From the NCBI RefSeq assembly GCF_900114625.1, contig NZ_FOZL01000002.1:620001-684000 (forward strand): DNA of 64,000 nt, written 5' to 3'. Of the stretch, positions 43,488 through 53,528 are shown one piece after another. The position numbers and the translations under genes were made by a program. Numbering within the stretch: the first letter of the stretch is position 1; each line of letters starts with the position of its first letter. This stretch comes from Granulicella pectinivorans. Lineage in GTDB: Bacteria; Acidobacteriota; Terriglobia; Terriglobales; Acidobacteriaceae. Below the pieces are notes generated by a model. That model ran no database searches and was not told the DNA's origin. It saw only the letters and a list, made by a program, of their open reading frames with translations.

Positions 43488-44678
43488 TTATTCCGGTGCT
43501 TCTACGCGTCCGCCGTCCTTGAGCTTGTAGATCTTGCCGCGATAGTAAAAGTTGTCTCCACCATAGCTGCCCAGCCAGAGGATGCTGCCGAGCAGATCGC
43601 GCAAGGGGTAGAGCAGCGTGCCGTGCAGCCATCCGCTGTCTCCCAGCACGGTCAGGATCGCTCCCGCCTGCAGCCAGCGGTTGACCACCATCGCCAGCAG
43701 CCACACGACCCCGAGCAGAGCATGTCCGCTGAGCAAACCCCAGATGAGGCCGAGGATGCCGAACGGCATCGCAAACGTCAGGCCGCTACCCAGATGTCCC
43801 CACGGGCGCGAGCGGCGTGTGCTCTGCATCCAGCGCAACTGGTTCCGGAACGAGAGCCAGAAGGGCGTGTCCTGCACCATCAGGCGGATGACGTGGCTTG
43901 CCATCCGGACGCCTGTGCCCTGCTCGGCGAGGCGGTTTCCCAGCACGAAATCGTCGGCGTAGAACTGGCCCAGTTCGGCAAAGCCGCCGACCGCCTGGAA
44001 GGACTTCCGAGGAAGCACCTGGGTGGCGCCAAGGGCAAACTTCGTGCCTTCGAGCATATCCGCGACGAGGACGCCGGACGACATCTCCACGCTCTTGCCG
44101 ACGGCATCGAGATGCGCCGAGAGGCCGGCCTTGGCCGGGTGGTCCAGGGTGCCGATGTACAGGCATGAGGCCAGGCCCATGTGGGGGTCGCGCAGGTTCT
44201 GGATGAGCCGCAGGATGTAGTCCGGCTCGACGCGGACATCGGCGTCGCTGGTGATGAAGAGGTCGTTCTTCGCCTCCGCGTCCAGCTTTTCGAGCGAGTA
44301 GACCTTCGCGTTGTGGAACTTCGGCATGGGCTCGCCGCAGGTGAGATAGCGGGCATCCACGTGGGGGTAGCGGGCACCGACGCGACGAGCAAGCTTGAGG
44401 CCCTCGTCGGTCTCGTGACGGGCGCAAAAGAGAAGCTCGAACGGCGCGGGGTACTTCTGCTCGAAGAAGGTTTCGATGTTGCGCTCGAGGCCGTCCTCGC
44501 TGCCGTGCAAGGGCTTCAGCAGGCTGACGGGAGGCAGAAAGTCAGCAGGGGCGCGGTCTTCGCGGCGTTTGCGCAGGCCAAAACGCACGGCAGCCGCCAG
44601 CACCATGCCGCAGTAAATCGTGGAAGTCACCGTGCCGACGATCGCGGCATAGAACAAGACGTGCAGTACAACACTCAT
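43488..44678 (-). CDS. hpnI: Hopanoid/ceramide-type glucosyltransferase (HpnI-like)
   Basis: A GT21-type membrane glycosyltransferase of 396 residues. An N-terminal membrane helix is followed by the GT-A domain: PPVSLLKPLHGSEDGLERNIETF, the nucleotide/metal motif TSDADVRVEPDYILRLI, the acceptor-site YADDFVLGNRLAEQG and the QLRWMQSTRRSR motif (QxxRW). Two or three C-terminal helices complete it. HpnI proteins add N-acetylglucosamine to bacteriohopanetetrol, and ceramide glucosyltransferases are close relatives. No other hpn genes are in the window, so hopanoid assignment rests on family. Confidence 0.85.
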   Translation of the reverse strand: MSVVLHVLFYAAIVGTVTSTIYCGMVLAAAVRFGLRKRREDRAPADFLPPVSLLKPLHGSEDGLERNIETFFEQKYPAPFELLFCARHETDEGLKLARRVGARYPHVDARYLTCGEPMPKFHNAKVYSLEKLDAEAKNDLFITSDADVRVEPDYILRLIQNLRDPHMGLASCLYIGTLDHPAKAGLSAHLDAVGKSVEMSSGVLVADMLEGTKFALGATQVLPRKSFQAVGGFAELGQFYADDFVLGNRLAEQGTGVRMASHVIRLMVQDTPFWLSFRNQLRWMQSTRRSRPWGHLGSGLTFAMPFGILGLIWGLLSGHALLGVVWLLAMVVNRWLQAGAILTVLGDSGWLHGTLLYPLRDLLGSILWLGSYGGDNFYYRGKIYKLKDGGRVEAPE

Positions 44679-44835
44679 CGCATCAAAATCCTGGCAGGAA
44701 GCACCGCGAACGGTCCGACCCGCAGACCAAGTTAAGTTGTCGGTCTAGATCTACAAGTCTAGAACCCGCGCCGACGCTTGGCAAAGATCATCGCGCCGGG
44801 CACCACGCGGCGCCGTGTACTTTGAAACAGCCTTT

Positions 44836-45252
44836 TCAGGACTTCTTGCGGACGAGCCGGGCTTTGACGGGCTCTTTGGGTGGGGTCACGACGGGCCGGC
44901 GCATGGGGATAAGCCCGGCACCCGGCTGCTGCGGCTGCATGCGCGACAGCATCTCCGTGCGGACGTAGTCGACGAAGCCCTGCATCTGCCGGTTCATCTC
45001 CTCCATGCGCTCCCGCATCTGCAGCACGATCGCGATGCCGGCAATATTGACGCCGAGGTCACGCGCCAGGTTCAGGATGAACTCGAGCCGCTCGAGGTCT
45101 TCGTCGGTGTAAAGGCGGGTGTTGCCGTCGGACCGCGAGGGGCGCAGGAGGCCTTCGCGCTCGTAGAGACGGAGCGTCTGGGGGTGAATCTCGTACATCT
45201 CCGCGACCGAGGAGATCATGTACGCGCCTTTGCTTTTGCGTTTCGTTGCCAT
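44836..45252 (-). CDS. hspR: MerR-family heat-shock repressor HspR
   Basis: A 138-residue regulator whose N-terminal winged helix is AYMISSVAEMYEIHPQTLRLYEREGLLRPSRSDGNTRLYT, split here by the family pattern: helix-turn-helix followed by the wing with RSDGNTRLY. A coiled-coil dimerisation helix follows and the tail is basic and proline-rich. HspR represses dnaK/dnaJ with DnaK as corepressor. It belongs at the end of the dnaJ operon, but here is separated from dnaJ by 675 bases holding a decayed toxin locus. Confidence 0.88.
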   Translation of the reverse strand: MATKRKSKGAYMISSVAEMYEIHPQTLRLYEREGLLRPSRSDGNTRLYTDEDLERLEFILNLARDLGVNIAGIAIVLQMRERMEEMNRQMQGFVDYVRTEMLSRMQPQQPGAGLIPMRRPVVTPPKEPVKARLVRKKS

Positions 45253-45256
45253 GGTG

Positions 45257-45496
45257 CTAGCTCGCCTTGGGAAGATCCTGTATGTTCTTCGCCGCCTTCA
45301 GGAGCATCCGCAGAACCTCGTTCACAGATTCAGCGTCAGGAAATGCCTGTTTCACGTCCGAATCAAGCTTTACGAAGTCGGCACCTGAAGAGGCCTCCAC
45401 CCGTTTTCCGTCAATCCAGACCTCGGTTCCAGCCGCATAACGCTCGGCGTGCCGACCCTCCACAGCATTCGATAGATCGTATTCTTCACGCATCAT
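45257..45496 (-). CDS. BrnA/antitoxin-like protein next to a broken toxin
   Basis: A 79-residue protein beginning MMREEYDLSNAVEGRHAERY, a start typical of antitoxins of the BrnT-associated type (MREEYDLSNAV...RHAERYAAG). It continues LDSDVKQAFPDAESVNEVLRMLLKAAK as a ribbon-helix-helix C-terminus. Its ATG overlaps the ancestral toxin stop in the form ATGA (45493-45496), so translation was once coupled. The frame is intact. It stops 4 bases before the hspR start. A stretch of about 20 residues in the middle (GTEVWIDGKRVEAS) is more than the usual antitoxin linker. Confidence 0.7.
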   Translation of the reverse strand: MMREEYDLSNAVEGRHAERYAAGTEVWIDGKRVEASSGADFVKLDSDVKQAFPDAESVNEVLRMLLKAAKNIQDLPKAS

Positions 45497-45766
45497 TTCC
45501 CTCGCTGATACGCCCTGACCTCTGACGGTGTCGCGCCACGAACACTGTGCCTCTTCATGCTCTGTGTAGCAGGCTAGCATCAACACCCCTGAAGCGGCTC
45601 GTCCTATGCTGATGAAGCGCTCTTCTTCCATACTATGATCCGGGTCAGGAAGCATCAACTCATCCGGATCCTCGAAGAGCGTCTTCCCCTCTCAGAAGCT
45701 GATGCCATGCTTCCGAAGATTCGACCCCGCCTTATTCGAGTCCCATGCGAATCGGGATCCGGACAT
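45493..45766 (-). pseudogene. Decayed BrnT toxin
   Basis: From ATG 45766 the frame encodes FAWDSNKAGSNLRKHGISF, the canonical BrnT N-terminus (WDxxKAxxNxRKHGVSF). It then hits an in-frame TGA at 45692-45694. The same frame resumes EGKTLFEDPDELMLPDPDHS and EEERFISIGRAASGVL, clearly BrnT. After ACYTEHEE, the C-terminal strand VIRIISAR is missing and the ending ATPSEVRAYQRGK is found only in another frame, closing in TGA 45493-45495. So there is both a premature stop and a small frameshifting deletion. The toxin cannot be made intact. Confidence 0.85.
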
Positions 45767-45927
45767 CACGCCACGCCAGAATACTACTGACCTGGTGGAG
45801 GCGCTTCCGCCTGCGAAGCCCGTTCCGCGAACGGATTCAGAGTCCATTTCGAGAAACCATACCCCGGGGCCATCTCGAATTCGTCTTCCCAATCTGCGTT
45901 CGCAGAGGGCTGCTTCATGCTCTCCTT

Positions 45928-47154
45928 TTATACCTCCGTAAACAGCCCCTCGCGAGGATCTTCCGGATTCAGCTTGGCCAGTTCGCGCAGAATCTCCTTC
46001 GACCGCTCATCCTGCACCTTCGGCACCACGATCTTCACCTCGACGATCTGGTCTCCGCGCAGCCCCTCGCGCGCCGCCGAAACGACGCCCTTCTCGCGCA
46101 GGCGCAGCTTTTGGCCCGTCTGCGTGCCCTGCGGAATCTTCAACTGGGCGATTCCGTCGATCGTAGGCACATCGATCTTCGCACCGAGAGCGGCCTCGGT
46201 CACCGTCACCGGAACCGTCACATAGATATCGTCGACCGAACGCGTAAAGACAGGGTGGATGCCCGTCTTGATGATCAGGAACAGGTCGCCCGCTGCTCCG
46301 CCGTCAACCCCGGCGTTGCCCTTGCCAGCCAGACGAATCCTCTGGCCATCGCGCGTACCGGCCTTGATGCGGAACTCCAACGGCTCTTTCTTCGTCACGA
46401 CGCCCTGCCCGTGGCAGGTACCGCAGGGATGATCCGCGCGTCCCGTTCCGCCGCAGCGCGGGCACTGGATGTTGAACTTCATCCGTCCGCCCATCTGCGT
46501 CACCTGGCCGGAGCCGTGGCACTCCGGGCACTCTCCGCTTCCACCCGTCGTCGTGCGCCCCTTGCAGGTGGGGCACGTCTCCTGGCGCGTGATCTCAAGC
46601 TTGGTCACACCACCACGCACCGCCGTCCAGAAGTCCACGCTGACCTGGTACTCCAGGTCGGTCCCCGGCTGCGGCCCACGCGAGGCACCACGTCCGCCGC
46701 CGTTGAAGATACCGCTGAAGACATCGCGGAAGCTTCCGCCAAATCCTCCACCAGCTTGCTGCTGGGCTCCTCCGCCGCGCGCCTGGAAGTCCGAGAAATC
46801 GAACCCGCCGAAGTCGAACGGAACCTCCTGCCCACCGCGACCCGCGCCGCCCGAACGGAAGCCTCCGCCGCCGGGAAAGCCCGAGCCTCCCCGTGCCGCA
46901 GCCTCAGCCGCCGCAGGGTCGATATTGTCGGAGTAGAAGCCGAACTGGTCGAAGACCTTGCGCTTCTTCTCGTCCGAAAGCACATCGTTCGCCTCCGAGA
47001 TCTCCTTGAACTTCTCTTCGGCCTTCTTGTCGTTCGGGTTCACGTCCGGGTGGTATTTGCGTGCAAGCTTCCGGAACGCCTTGCGGATGTCGTCCTGCGT
47101 CGCCGTCTTCTTCACGCCAAGCGTGCCGTAATAGTCCTTTGTCTGCGTCGCCAT
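45928..47154 (-). CDS. dnaJ: Chaperone protein DnaJ
   Basis: Hsp40 cochaperone that delivers substrates to DnaK and stimulates its ATPase. The 408-residue type I protein has the J domain (DYYGTLGVKKTATQDDIRKA, HPD in KYHPDVNPND), then a Gly/Phe-rich region, then the zinc domain with CPTCKGRT, CPECHGSG, CPRCGGTG and CGTCHGQG, and the C-terminal substrate domains. Transcribed with nei upstream (22 bases between). The space between dnaJ and hspR downstream contains the decayed BrnT locus. Confidence 0.96.
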   Translation of the reverse strand: MATQTKDYYGTLGVKKTATQDDIRKAFRKLARKYHPDVNPNDKKAEEKFKEISEANDVLSDEKKRKVFDQFGFYSDNIDPAAAEAAARGGSGFPGGGGFRSGGAGRGGQEVPFDFGGFDFSDFQARGGGAQQQAGGGFGGSFRDVFSGIFNGGGRGASRGPQPGTDLEYQVSVDFWTAVRGGVTKLEITRQETCPTCKGRTTTGGSGECPECHGSGQVTQMGGRMKFNIQCPRCGGTGRADHPCGTCHGQGVVTKKEPLEFRIKAGTRDGQRIRLAGKGNAGVDGGAAGDLFLIIKTGIHPVFTRSVDDIYVTVPVTVTEAALGAKIDVPTIDGIAQLKIPQGTQTGQKLRLREKGVVSAAREGLRGDQIVEVKIVVPKVQDERSKEILRELAKLNPEDPREGLFTEV

Positions 47155-47176
47155 CGTTACTCCTGAACTTGTTTGA

Positions 47177-47971
47177 TTACGCTGCCTGACAGGTGGGGCA
47201 CCAGAAGAGGTTGCGCCCAGCCATCACCTTCATTTCAATCTTCGTGCCGCATACGAAACACGGCTTGCCCTTGCGCCGGTAGACGTAGTTCACCTCTTCG
47301 TCCAGTGCCGGCCCCTTGCTGTGCGGCCTGTCCGGAGGCTTCGTCGTCACGATGCGCCGGTCGACCATGCCCTCCGGCATCAGCTTCAGGGCATCCTTCC
47401 AGATCGCCTTCAACTCCTCACGCGTCATCTGCGCGCCTGCGCGAAACGGGCTGACGCGGGCGCGAAACAGGAACTCCGCACGGTAGATATTGCCGATGCC
47501 CGAGAAGACCGTCTGGTCCATGAGCAAAGCGCCGATCGACGTCGTCTTCTTCGCCAGGATCGCTTGGAAGCCGCGTTCGGGATCATCGTCGTTCAGCGGA
47601 TCCGGGCCAAGCCTCGCCTTCAACGCCTCCCACTGTTCATCGGTCCAAACCGAGCAATCGGTAGGCCCACGCAGCTCCAGCCAGTCACTCTTGGTCGAGA
47701 TCCGCAGACGCAGCGCGCCACGCATCTCCGGGGCCGGCCCGGTGCCCTCGGTGAAGTCTCCATAGAGACCCATATGGACATGCAGCTTGCGATCCTTACC
47801 AAAGTCGTAACCGATGTGTTTGCCGACGGCCATCACCTCGCGCAACACGCGCCCATCCAGCAGAACGGCATCGGCGAACCGCCCGTTCGGGCCCTCCACG
47901 CGCACCTTCTTTCCGCCAAACGCCTCGGTCTGCATCTTCGCCCACCGATGAAGCTCATTCCCCTCTGGCAC
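47177..47971 (-). CDS. nei: Fpg/Nei family DNA glycosylase (endonuclease VIII-like)
   Basis: Removes oxidised bases and cleaves the abasic site. The start must be GTG 47971: it gives an N-terminus MPEGNELHRWA, placing the catalytic proline and glutamate at positions 2 and 3. The in-frame GTG two codons upstream would bury the proline. Further motifs are HVHMGLYGDF, the helix-two-turn-helix LLMDQTVFSGIGNIYRAE and the C-terminal zinc finger with CFVCGTK...WCPTC. The 264-residue length is normal. It is the first enzyme unrelated to chaperones inside the dnaK-dnaJ block. Confidence 0.93.
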   Translation of the reverse strand: MPEGNELHRWAKMQTEAFGGKKVRVEGPNGRFADAVLLDGRVLREVMAVGKHIGYDFGKDRKLHVHMGLYGDFTEGTGPAPEMRGALRLRISTKSDWLELRGPTDCSVWTDEQWEALKARLGPDPLNDDDPERGFQAILAKKTTSIGALLMDQTVFSGIGNIYRAEFLFRARVSPFRAGAQMTREELKAIWKDALKLMPEGMVDRRIVTTKPPDRPHSKGPALDEEVNYVYRRKGKPCFVCGTKIEMKVMAGRNLFWCPTCQAA

Positions 47972-47985
47972 GCCCACTCCCTCTT

Positions 47986-48618
47986 CTAAATCGCGACCGC
48001 TGTCGCCTGTTCCTCAGCCTTCCGACGCGTCCTGCGCACCAGCCGACCGCCCGACTCCAGCTCATACCGGTAGTGGTCGATGATGCGGTGCGGCGTCCAC
48101 AACGCATAGTGATTCGCGCTTTGCGCGTGCATCCGCGTAATCTGCAGCTCGTCCATCTTCCGCATCAGCCTGCGCAGATAGTGGTAATGATCGTGGAACT
48201 GGCTATCCGGCTCCTCAACCAGCGCCCGGAGATCCACATACACCGGCTGCGCCCACTCATAAAACGTATGCCAGACATCGTAGAGCTCAAGGTGGCCCTT
48301 CTTCACCAGCAGCCCGATGTGATCGTAGAAATCCAGCACCTCAAGCGCGCTCGCCGGCGGAGCATCCTTTTCCAGCGGAAGCAGAACGCCATCCACCAGC
48401 CTGTCTTGCGCCAGACGCTTGCGCGCCGCGACAAACGAGTCGCCCTGAAACGCCGTCAACTGCTTCTCAAGATTGGCAACCGAGCGATACTCTCGCTCCT
48501 GCTTCAACTGCAGCGCCGCATAGCCGATCGCACCCGCGCTGGTGAGCACCAGGATCACGGTCGCTAAAGCCTGCACCTCGCTCCAGTCGGCCGCGATCAT
48601 GGCACACAGCGCATGCAT
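47986..48618 (-). CDS. DUF4760-like membrane-anchored protein
   Basis: A 210-residue protein with one N-terminal membrane helix (VQALATVILVLTSAGAIGYAALQLK) and a helical cytoplasmic body beginning EREYRSVANLEKQLTAFQ. LDFYDHIGLLVKKGHLELYDVWHTFYEW is the conserved core reminiscent of DUF4760 proteins. The function is unknown. ATG 48618 begins 3 bases after the stop of the small upstream gene, so they are translated together. The C-terminus is basic (RLVRRTRRKAEEQ). Confidence 0.7.
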   Translation of the reverse strand: MHALCAMIAADWSEVQALATVILVLTSAGAIGYAALQLKQEREYRSVANLEKQLTAFQGDSFVAARKRLAQDRLVDGVLLPLEKDAPPASALEVLDFYDHIGLLVKKGHLELYDVWHTFYEWAQPVYVDLRALVEEPDSQFHDHYHYLRRLMRKMDELQITRMHAQSANHYALWTPHRIIDHYRYELESGGRLVRRTRRKAEEQATAVAI

Positions 48619-48620
48619 CG

Positions 48621-48863
48621 TTAGTTCCACACCTGCCGAGCTTCGATCGCTTCCACTGAGAACATCTGGTCCGGCTCGATGCGCTGCATCTTCTGCACGA
48701 ACTCCAGAGCCTCTTCCTGCGTGTCGAACATGACGCGGCTGTACAACTGCCCCGCCCGTACCTGATCGCATCTCCACATCGTGTCGCCCATTGCACCACC
48801 CCCGGTCATCCGATTGAACTCCAAGCCGTTCATCCAGTTACCATCGCCGTTGCTTCTAAACAT
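48621..48863 (-). CDS. Small conserved hypothetical protein
   Basis: Up to 80 residues; the well-formed part is MWRCDQVRAGQLYSRVMFDT and EALEFVQKMQRIEPDQMFSV, then EAIEARQVWN at the end. The beginning of the frame (to residue 24) looks non-conserved, and ATG 48791, preceded by GGGGG about 8 bases upstream, may be the true start. It is a small alpha/beta protein with no recognised family. It is the first gene after dnaK and its terminator, and is tightly linked to the DUF4760-like gene. Confidence 0.6.
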   Translation of the reverse strand: MFRSNGDGNWMNGLEFNRMTGGGAMGDTMWRCDQVRAGQLYSRVMFDTQEEALEFVQKMQRIEPDQMFSVEAIEARQVWN

Positions 48864-48920
48864 CAGAACACTCTTTTCTTCTATTGGACGCTTTGACTTG
48901 CATCATCGACGGATAAAGTT

Positions 48921-48950
48921 TGAGGGGCACCCCATGCGGAACGCCCCTCA
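48921..48950 (-). terminator. Terminator after dnaK
   Basis: TGAGGGGC at 48921-48928 pairs with GCCCCTCA at 48943-48950. On the minus strand it is followed by AAACTTT. It lies about 55 bases past the dnaK stop. Confidence 0.7.
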
Positions 48951-49003
48951 AGCTCTTCTGTTCGTATTACGCAAGAAACATGCTTCCGGTTCTTTCAGGA
49001 CGA

Positions 49004-50914
<1,911 letters not shown>

Positions 50915-50971
50915 AAATCTCTCTCCTTGAACCCACACCCGGGTCGGCCGGGCCTTTCTCTCGACTTACCG

Positions 50972-51001
50972 ATCTTCACATATGAGTGAGTTACTGTCAA
51001 G
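50972..51001 (-). promoter_or_regulatory. Candidate dnaK promoter with degenerate HAIR site
   Basis: On the minus strand CTTGACA-N7-ACTCATA (51001 to 50981) matches 10 of 14 positions of the HspR inverted repeat CTTGAGT-N7-ACTCAAG with the correct 7-base spacing. TTGACA within it (50995-51000) can be the -35 box; the -10 is weak (GAAGAT at 50972-50977). The match is partial and the two half-sites fit best at different ends, so this is tentative. Confidence 0.4.
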
Positions 51002-51050
51002 AAAGTTGCATTTAATTTCAACATGTTGATCCTGAGACACTTAAAACGGA

Positions 51051-51289
51051 GAACAAGCAACCGATTGTGGGAAAAAGCGGGAAAAGCGGGAAAAAGAAGC
51101 CAAAACAAAAACGCACGAACCTCATGGCTAAGCGATATACCCATCGCCGTGACCGCCATACCCGCCCCGCCTTCTCCCGACGCCAGCCAGTTCGCATCTG
51201 CGGTTCAGCCCAGAAGCAGTTGCCGTTGTCGTTCCACGGGCCTCTCTTTCCCGCCTTTCCCGCCTCTTCCCACATTCTTTTGCCTGTTC
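51051..51289. repeat. Diverged inverted repeat around a 150-bp spacer
   Basis: The left arm 51051-51092 and right arm 51247-51289 are reverse complements over about 42 bases with roughly ten mismatches. The best part is TGTGGGAA-GCGGGAAA-GCGGGAAA. Each arm contains tandem GCGGGAAA words. The spacer shows no gene. It lies between the dnaK promoter and the signal-peptide gene at 51322. Confidence 0.55.
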
Positions 51290-51321
51290 CCACATCGACA
51301 CTTTTCACGTCTAATCGAGAT

Positions 51322-52326
51322 ATGCGCCTGGCCCATGTCATCCTGCTGGCTCTCCTTCCCACGACGTTTCTTCCTGCCCAGAAGCAGAAGAAGGACAACC
51401 AGTCGGGCTACGACCGCTCCGCCAAAGCCACCCTGTTGCATCCGGCCAACGTCTACGTGGCACCCGACGACTCCTCGCAGCGCGCGGCAGTCGTGAATCC
51501 TGGCCACGAGGTCGTCATCGCCGAGCGTTCCGGCCCCTGGGTGCGCGTCTTCGCCAACACCGACGTCCGCGACGTCACCGATGACCGCGATGAGCCGGAG
51601 TTCAAGGACGACGATCCCACACCAGCCTCCGGATGGATCCGCGACAAGGGCATCATCACCCCCACCAGCCCCAACGGCGACAGAATCCTCTACGGCGCGG
51701 CGGCGAACTACGAGTTCGCCGCCTCCCAGCCCCACGCCCCCGCCGACGCCGCCTCCGCCGCGCATCTGCTCTACCGCCGCGTGGCCACCTACTACCCCCA
51801 ATCGCCGCTGGCCGCCGAATCCGCCTGGCGCTCCGCCGATATCCGCTGGCAGATCGACAAGCGCGATCAAGCCACCCTGCCCTCGGCCAAGGAGCAGGAC
51901 CCAAGCCTCCGCCCCGGTATGTACGAGGGCGAGATGAAGCTGGTCATCAAGCTCTTCCCCGGCTCCCCCCAGGCCGCCAAAGCCGCCTACGAGATGCTCG
52001 ACAACAAGCTCTGCGGCGACTGGCAGGGATTGCCCAAGTGCCCCGAGCAGGAGTCTGCGCTCTACGAGAAGTACGCGGAGCGGAATCCGGCGAGCCCACG
52101 CGCCGCTGAAGCTCTGTACGAAGCCGCCTTCCGCCAGGGCTCGCTCGTGGCGATGTACGAGGTGGAGGAGAACCACAAACGCGCCCAGGCCGCCGCCGCC
52201 CACGCCCAGTCCATCGCCCAGCAGATGCGCGCCAAATACCCAGACTCCGACTTCACCGTGCGCGCCGAAGCCATCGCCTATAAGGTGGCGCAAAACATCC
52301 CGATCTACGGGAACGACCGGGATTAG
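51322..52326 (+). CDS. Exported SH3-like / TPR-like protein
   Basis: A 334-residue protein with a signal peptide (MRLAHVILLALLPTTFLPAQ). It is followed by an SH3b-like domain (ATLLHPANVYVAPDDSSQRA and VIAERSGPWVRVFA) and then a helical repeat region (LYRRVATYYPQSPLAAESAW, MKLVIKLFPGSPQAAKAAY, RNPASPRAAEALYEAAF, and MRAKYPDSDFTVRAEA) with the Y/FPxSP(L/Q)A pattern of BamD- and YbgF-type TPR proteins. It probably acts at the envelope. ATG 51322 starts the signal; the longer frame upstream runs through the inverted repeat and is rejected. Confidence 0.75.
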   Translation: MRLAHVILLALLPTTFLPAQKQKKDNQSGYDRSAKATLLHPANVYVAPDDSSQRAAVVNPGHEVVIAERSGPWVRVFANTDVRDVTDDRDEPEFKDDDPTPASGWIRDKGIITPTSPNGDRILYGAAANYEFAASQPHAPADAASAAHLLYRRVATYYPQSPLAAESAWRSADIRWQIDKRDQATLPSAKEQDPSLRPGMYEGEMKLVIKLFPGSPQAAKAAYEMLDNKLCGDWQGLPKCPEQESALYEKYAERNPASPRAAEALYEAAFRQGSLVAMYEVEENHKRAQAAAAHAQSIAQQMRAKYPDSDFTVRAEAIAYKVAQNIPIYGNDRD

Positions 52327-52372
52327 TCCACCTCTTGTACACTGATCCCGATCTCACCTGGGTGCCAACTGC

Positions 52373-52618
52373 ATGACAACCCGTACCATTGGAGACCGGC
52401 TCTACGCCATCGGTTCTCTCCTGCTGTTCGCAAGCCTTCTCCATCGCGCCAATCTTCTTCCGGCCCGGGAGTCACGCGGATGGTTCTGGACCGCCGTTGC
52501 TGGAGGAGTCATCTGGCTTGCGGGCCTGAGTCTCCGCTGGCTGGCAAAACGTCAGCACCCGAAGCTCGCTGTGGAACCCACTCCGACACCCGGAATCACC
52601 CCACAAATTTCAGGCTAA
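52373..52618 (+). CDS. Small two-helix membrane protein
   Basis: An 81-residue hypothetical protein with two hydrophobic stretches (LYAIGSLLLFASLLHRANLL and WTAVAGGVIWLAGLSLRWLA) and a proline-rich tail. There is no clear ribosome-binding site. It lies 46 bases after the TPR protein and 28 bases before uppP, so it may be in the same transcript. I do not recognise a family. Confidence 0.5.
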   Translation: MTTRTIGDRLYAIGSLLLFASLLHRANLLPARESRGWFWTAVAGGVIWLAGLSLRWLAKRQHPKLAVEPTPTPGITPQISG

Positions 52619-52646
52619 ATTCACCCTCCGCCGTTACCATAACGGA

Positions 52647-53528
52647 ATGCCGATCCTTCAAGTCATCCTCCTGGCCATTGTGCAGGGCCTCGCCGAGCTT
52701 CTTCCCGTCTCCAGCTCCGCCCACGTCGTCGTAGCCGAAAAGCTCCTGGGCCTCGACCCCACGACCCCGCAGATGACGCTTCTGCTCGTCATGCTCCACA
52801 CCGGCACCATGTTCGCCGTCATCGCCTACTTCTGGAAGCAGTGGAAGAGCGCCTACTTCGCCTCCGCCGACGCCTTCAAGTCCTTTGCCGTCAAGCTGAT
52901 CGCAGCAACCGCCCTCACCGGCATCATCGGCTACCCCCTCAAGAAGATCATCGAAAAGATTGCCTTCCCCGGAGCCCCCAAGGCGGAGATCGAAGAGCTC
53001 TTCGGCCGCCTCGACATCATCGCCCCCGCCCTCCTCGCCGCCGGCATCCTCATCCTCATCGCCGGTCTCCGCGAAAAGAAGCAGCTCGAAGCCGAGCACA
53101 CAGGCGATGCCATCCTCACCACCCCGCAGGCCCTCTGGATGGGTGCCATCCAGGGCGTCTGCCTCCCCTTTCGCGGCTTCTCCCGCTCCGGCGCGACCAT
53201 CTCCACCGGCATGCTCGCCGGCGCTCTGAAGGAGAAAGCCGAGCGCTTCTCCTTCGCCCTCGCCGTCGTCCTCACCCCTCCGGTCGTCTTCGTCGAGGCC
53301 CACCGCCTCCTCAAGGCCACCAAGGAAGCCGCCGCTCTCGGCACCCCCATCGACCTCCACGCCACGCTCATGACCAGCCTCCTCGGTGCGGTCTTCGCAT
53401 TCCTCGCCGGCCTGGTTGCGCTGAAGTGGCTTTCAAGCTGGCTCGAATCCGGCCGCTGGTACCTCTTCGGCATCTACTGCATCCTGGCCTCGGGCGTCGT
53501 CTTCTTCCTCCACACCAAGGGCTTCTAG
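52647..53528 (+). CDS. uppP: Undecaprenyl-diphosphatase UppP (BacA)
   Basis: Recycles the C55 lipid carrier of cell-wall synthesis by removing a phosphate on the outer membrane face. The 293-residue membrane protein has the two signature motifs QGLAELLPVSSSAH (residues about 14-27; the catalytic Glu in the E/Q-rich motif) and CLPFRGFSRSGATIS. The helices and the basic loops fit the family. The next gene starts directly after its stop. It confers bacitracin resistance in other bacteria when overexpressed. Confidence 0.95.
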   Translation: MPILQVILLAIVQGLAELLPVSSSAHVVVAEKLLGLDPTTPQMTLLLVMLHTGTMFAVIAYFWKQWKSAYFASADAFKSFAVKLIAATALTGIIGYPLKKIIEKIAFPGAPKAEIEELFGRLDIIAPALLAAGILILIAGLREKKQLEAEHTGDAILTTPQALWMGAIQGVCLPFRGFSRSGATISTGMLAGALKEKAERFSFALAVVLTPPVVFVEAHRLLKATKEAAALGTPIDLHATLMTSLLGAVFAFLAGLVALKWLSSWLESGRWYLFGIYCILASGVVFFLHTKGF

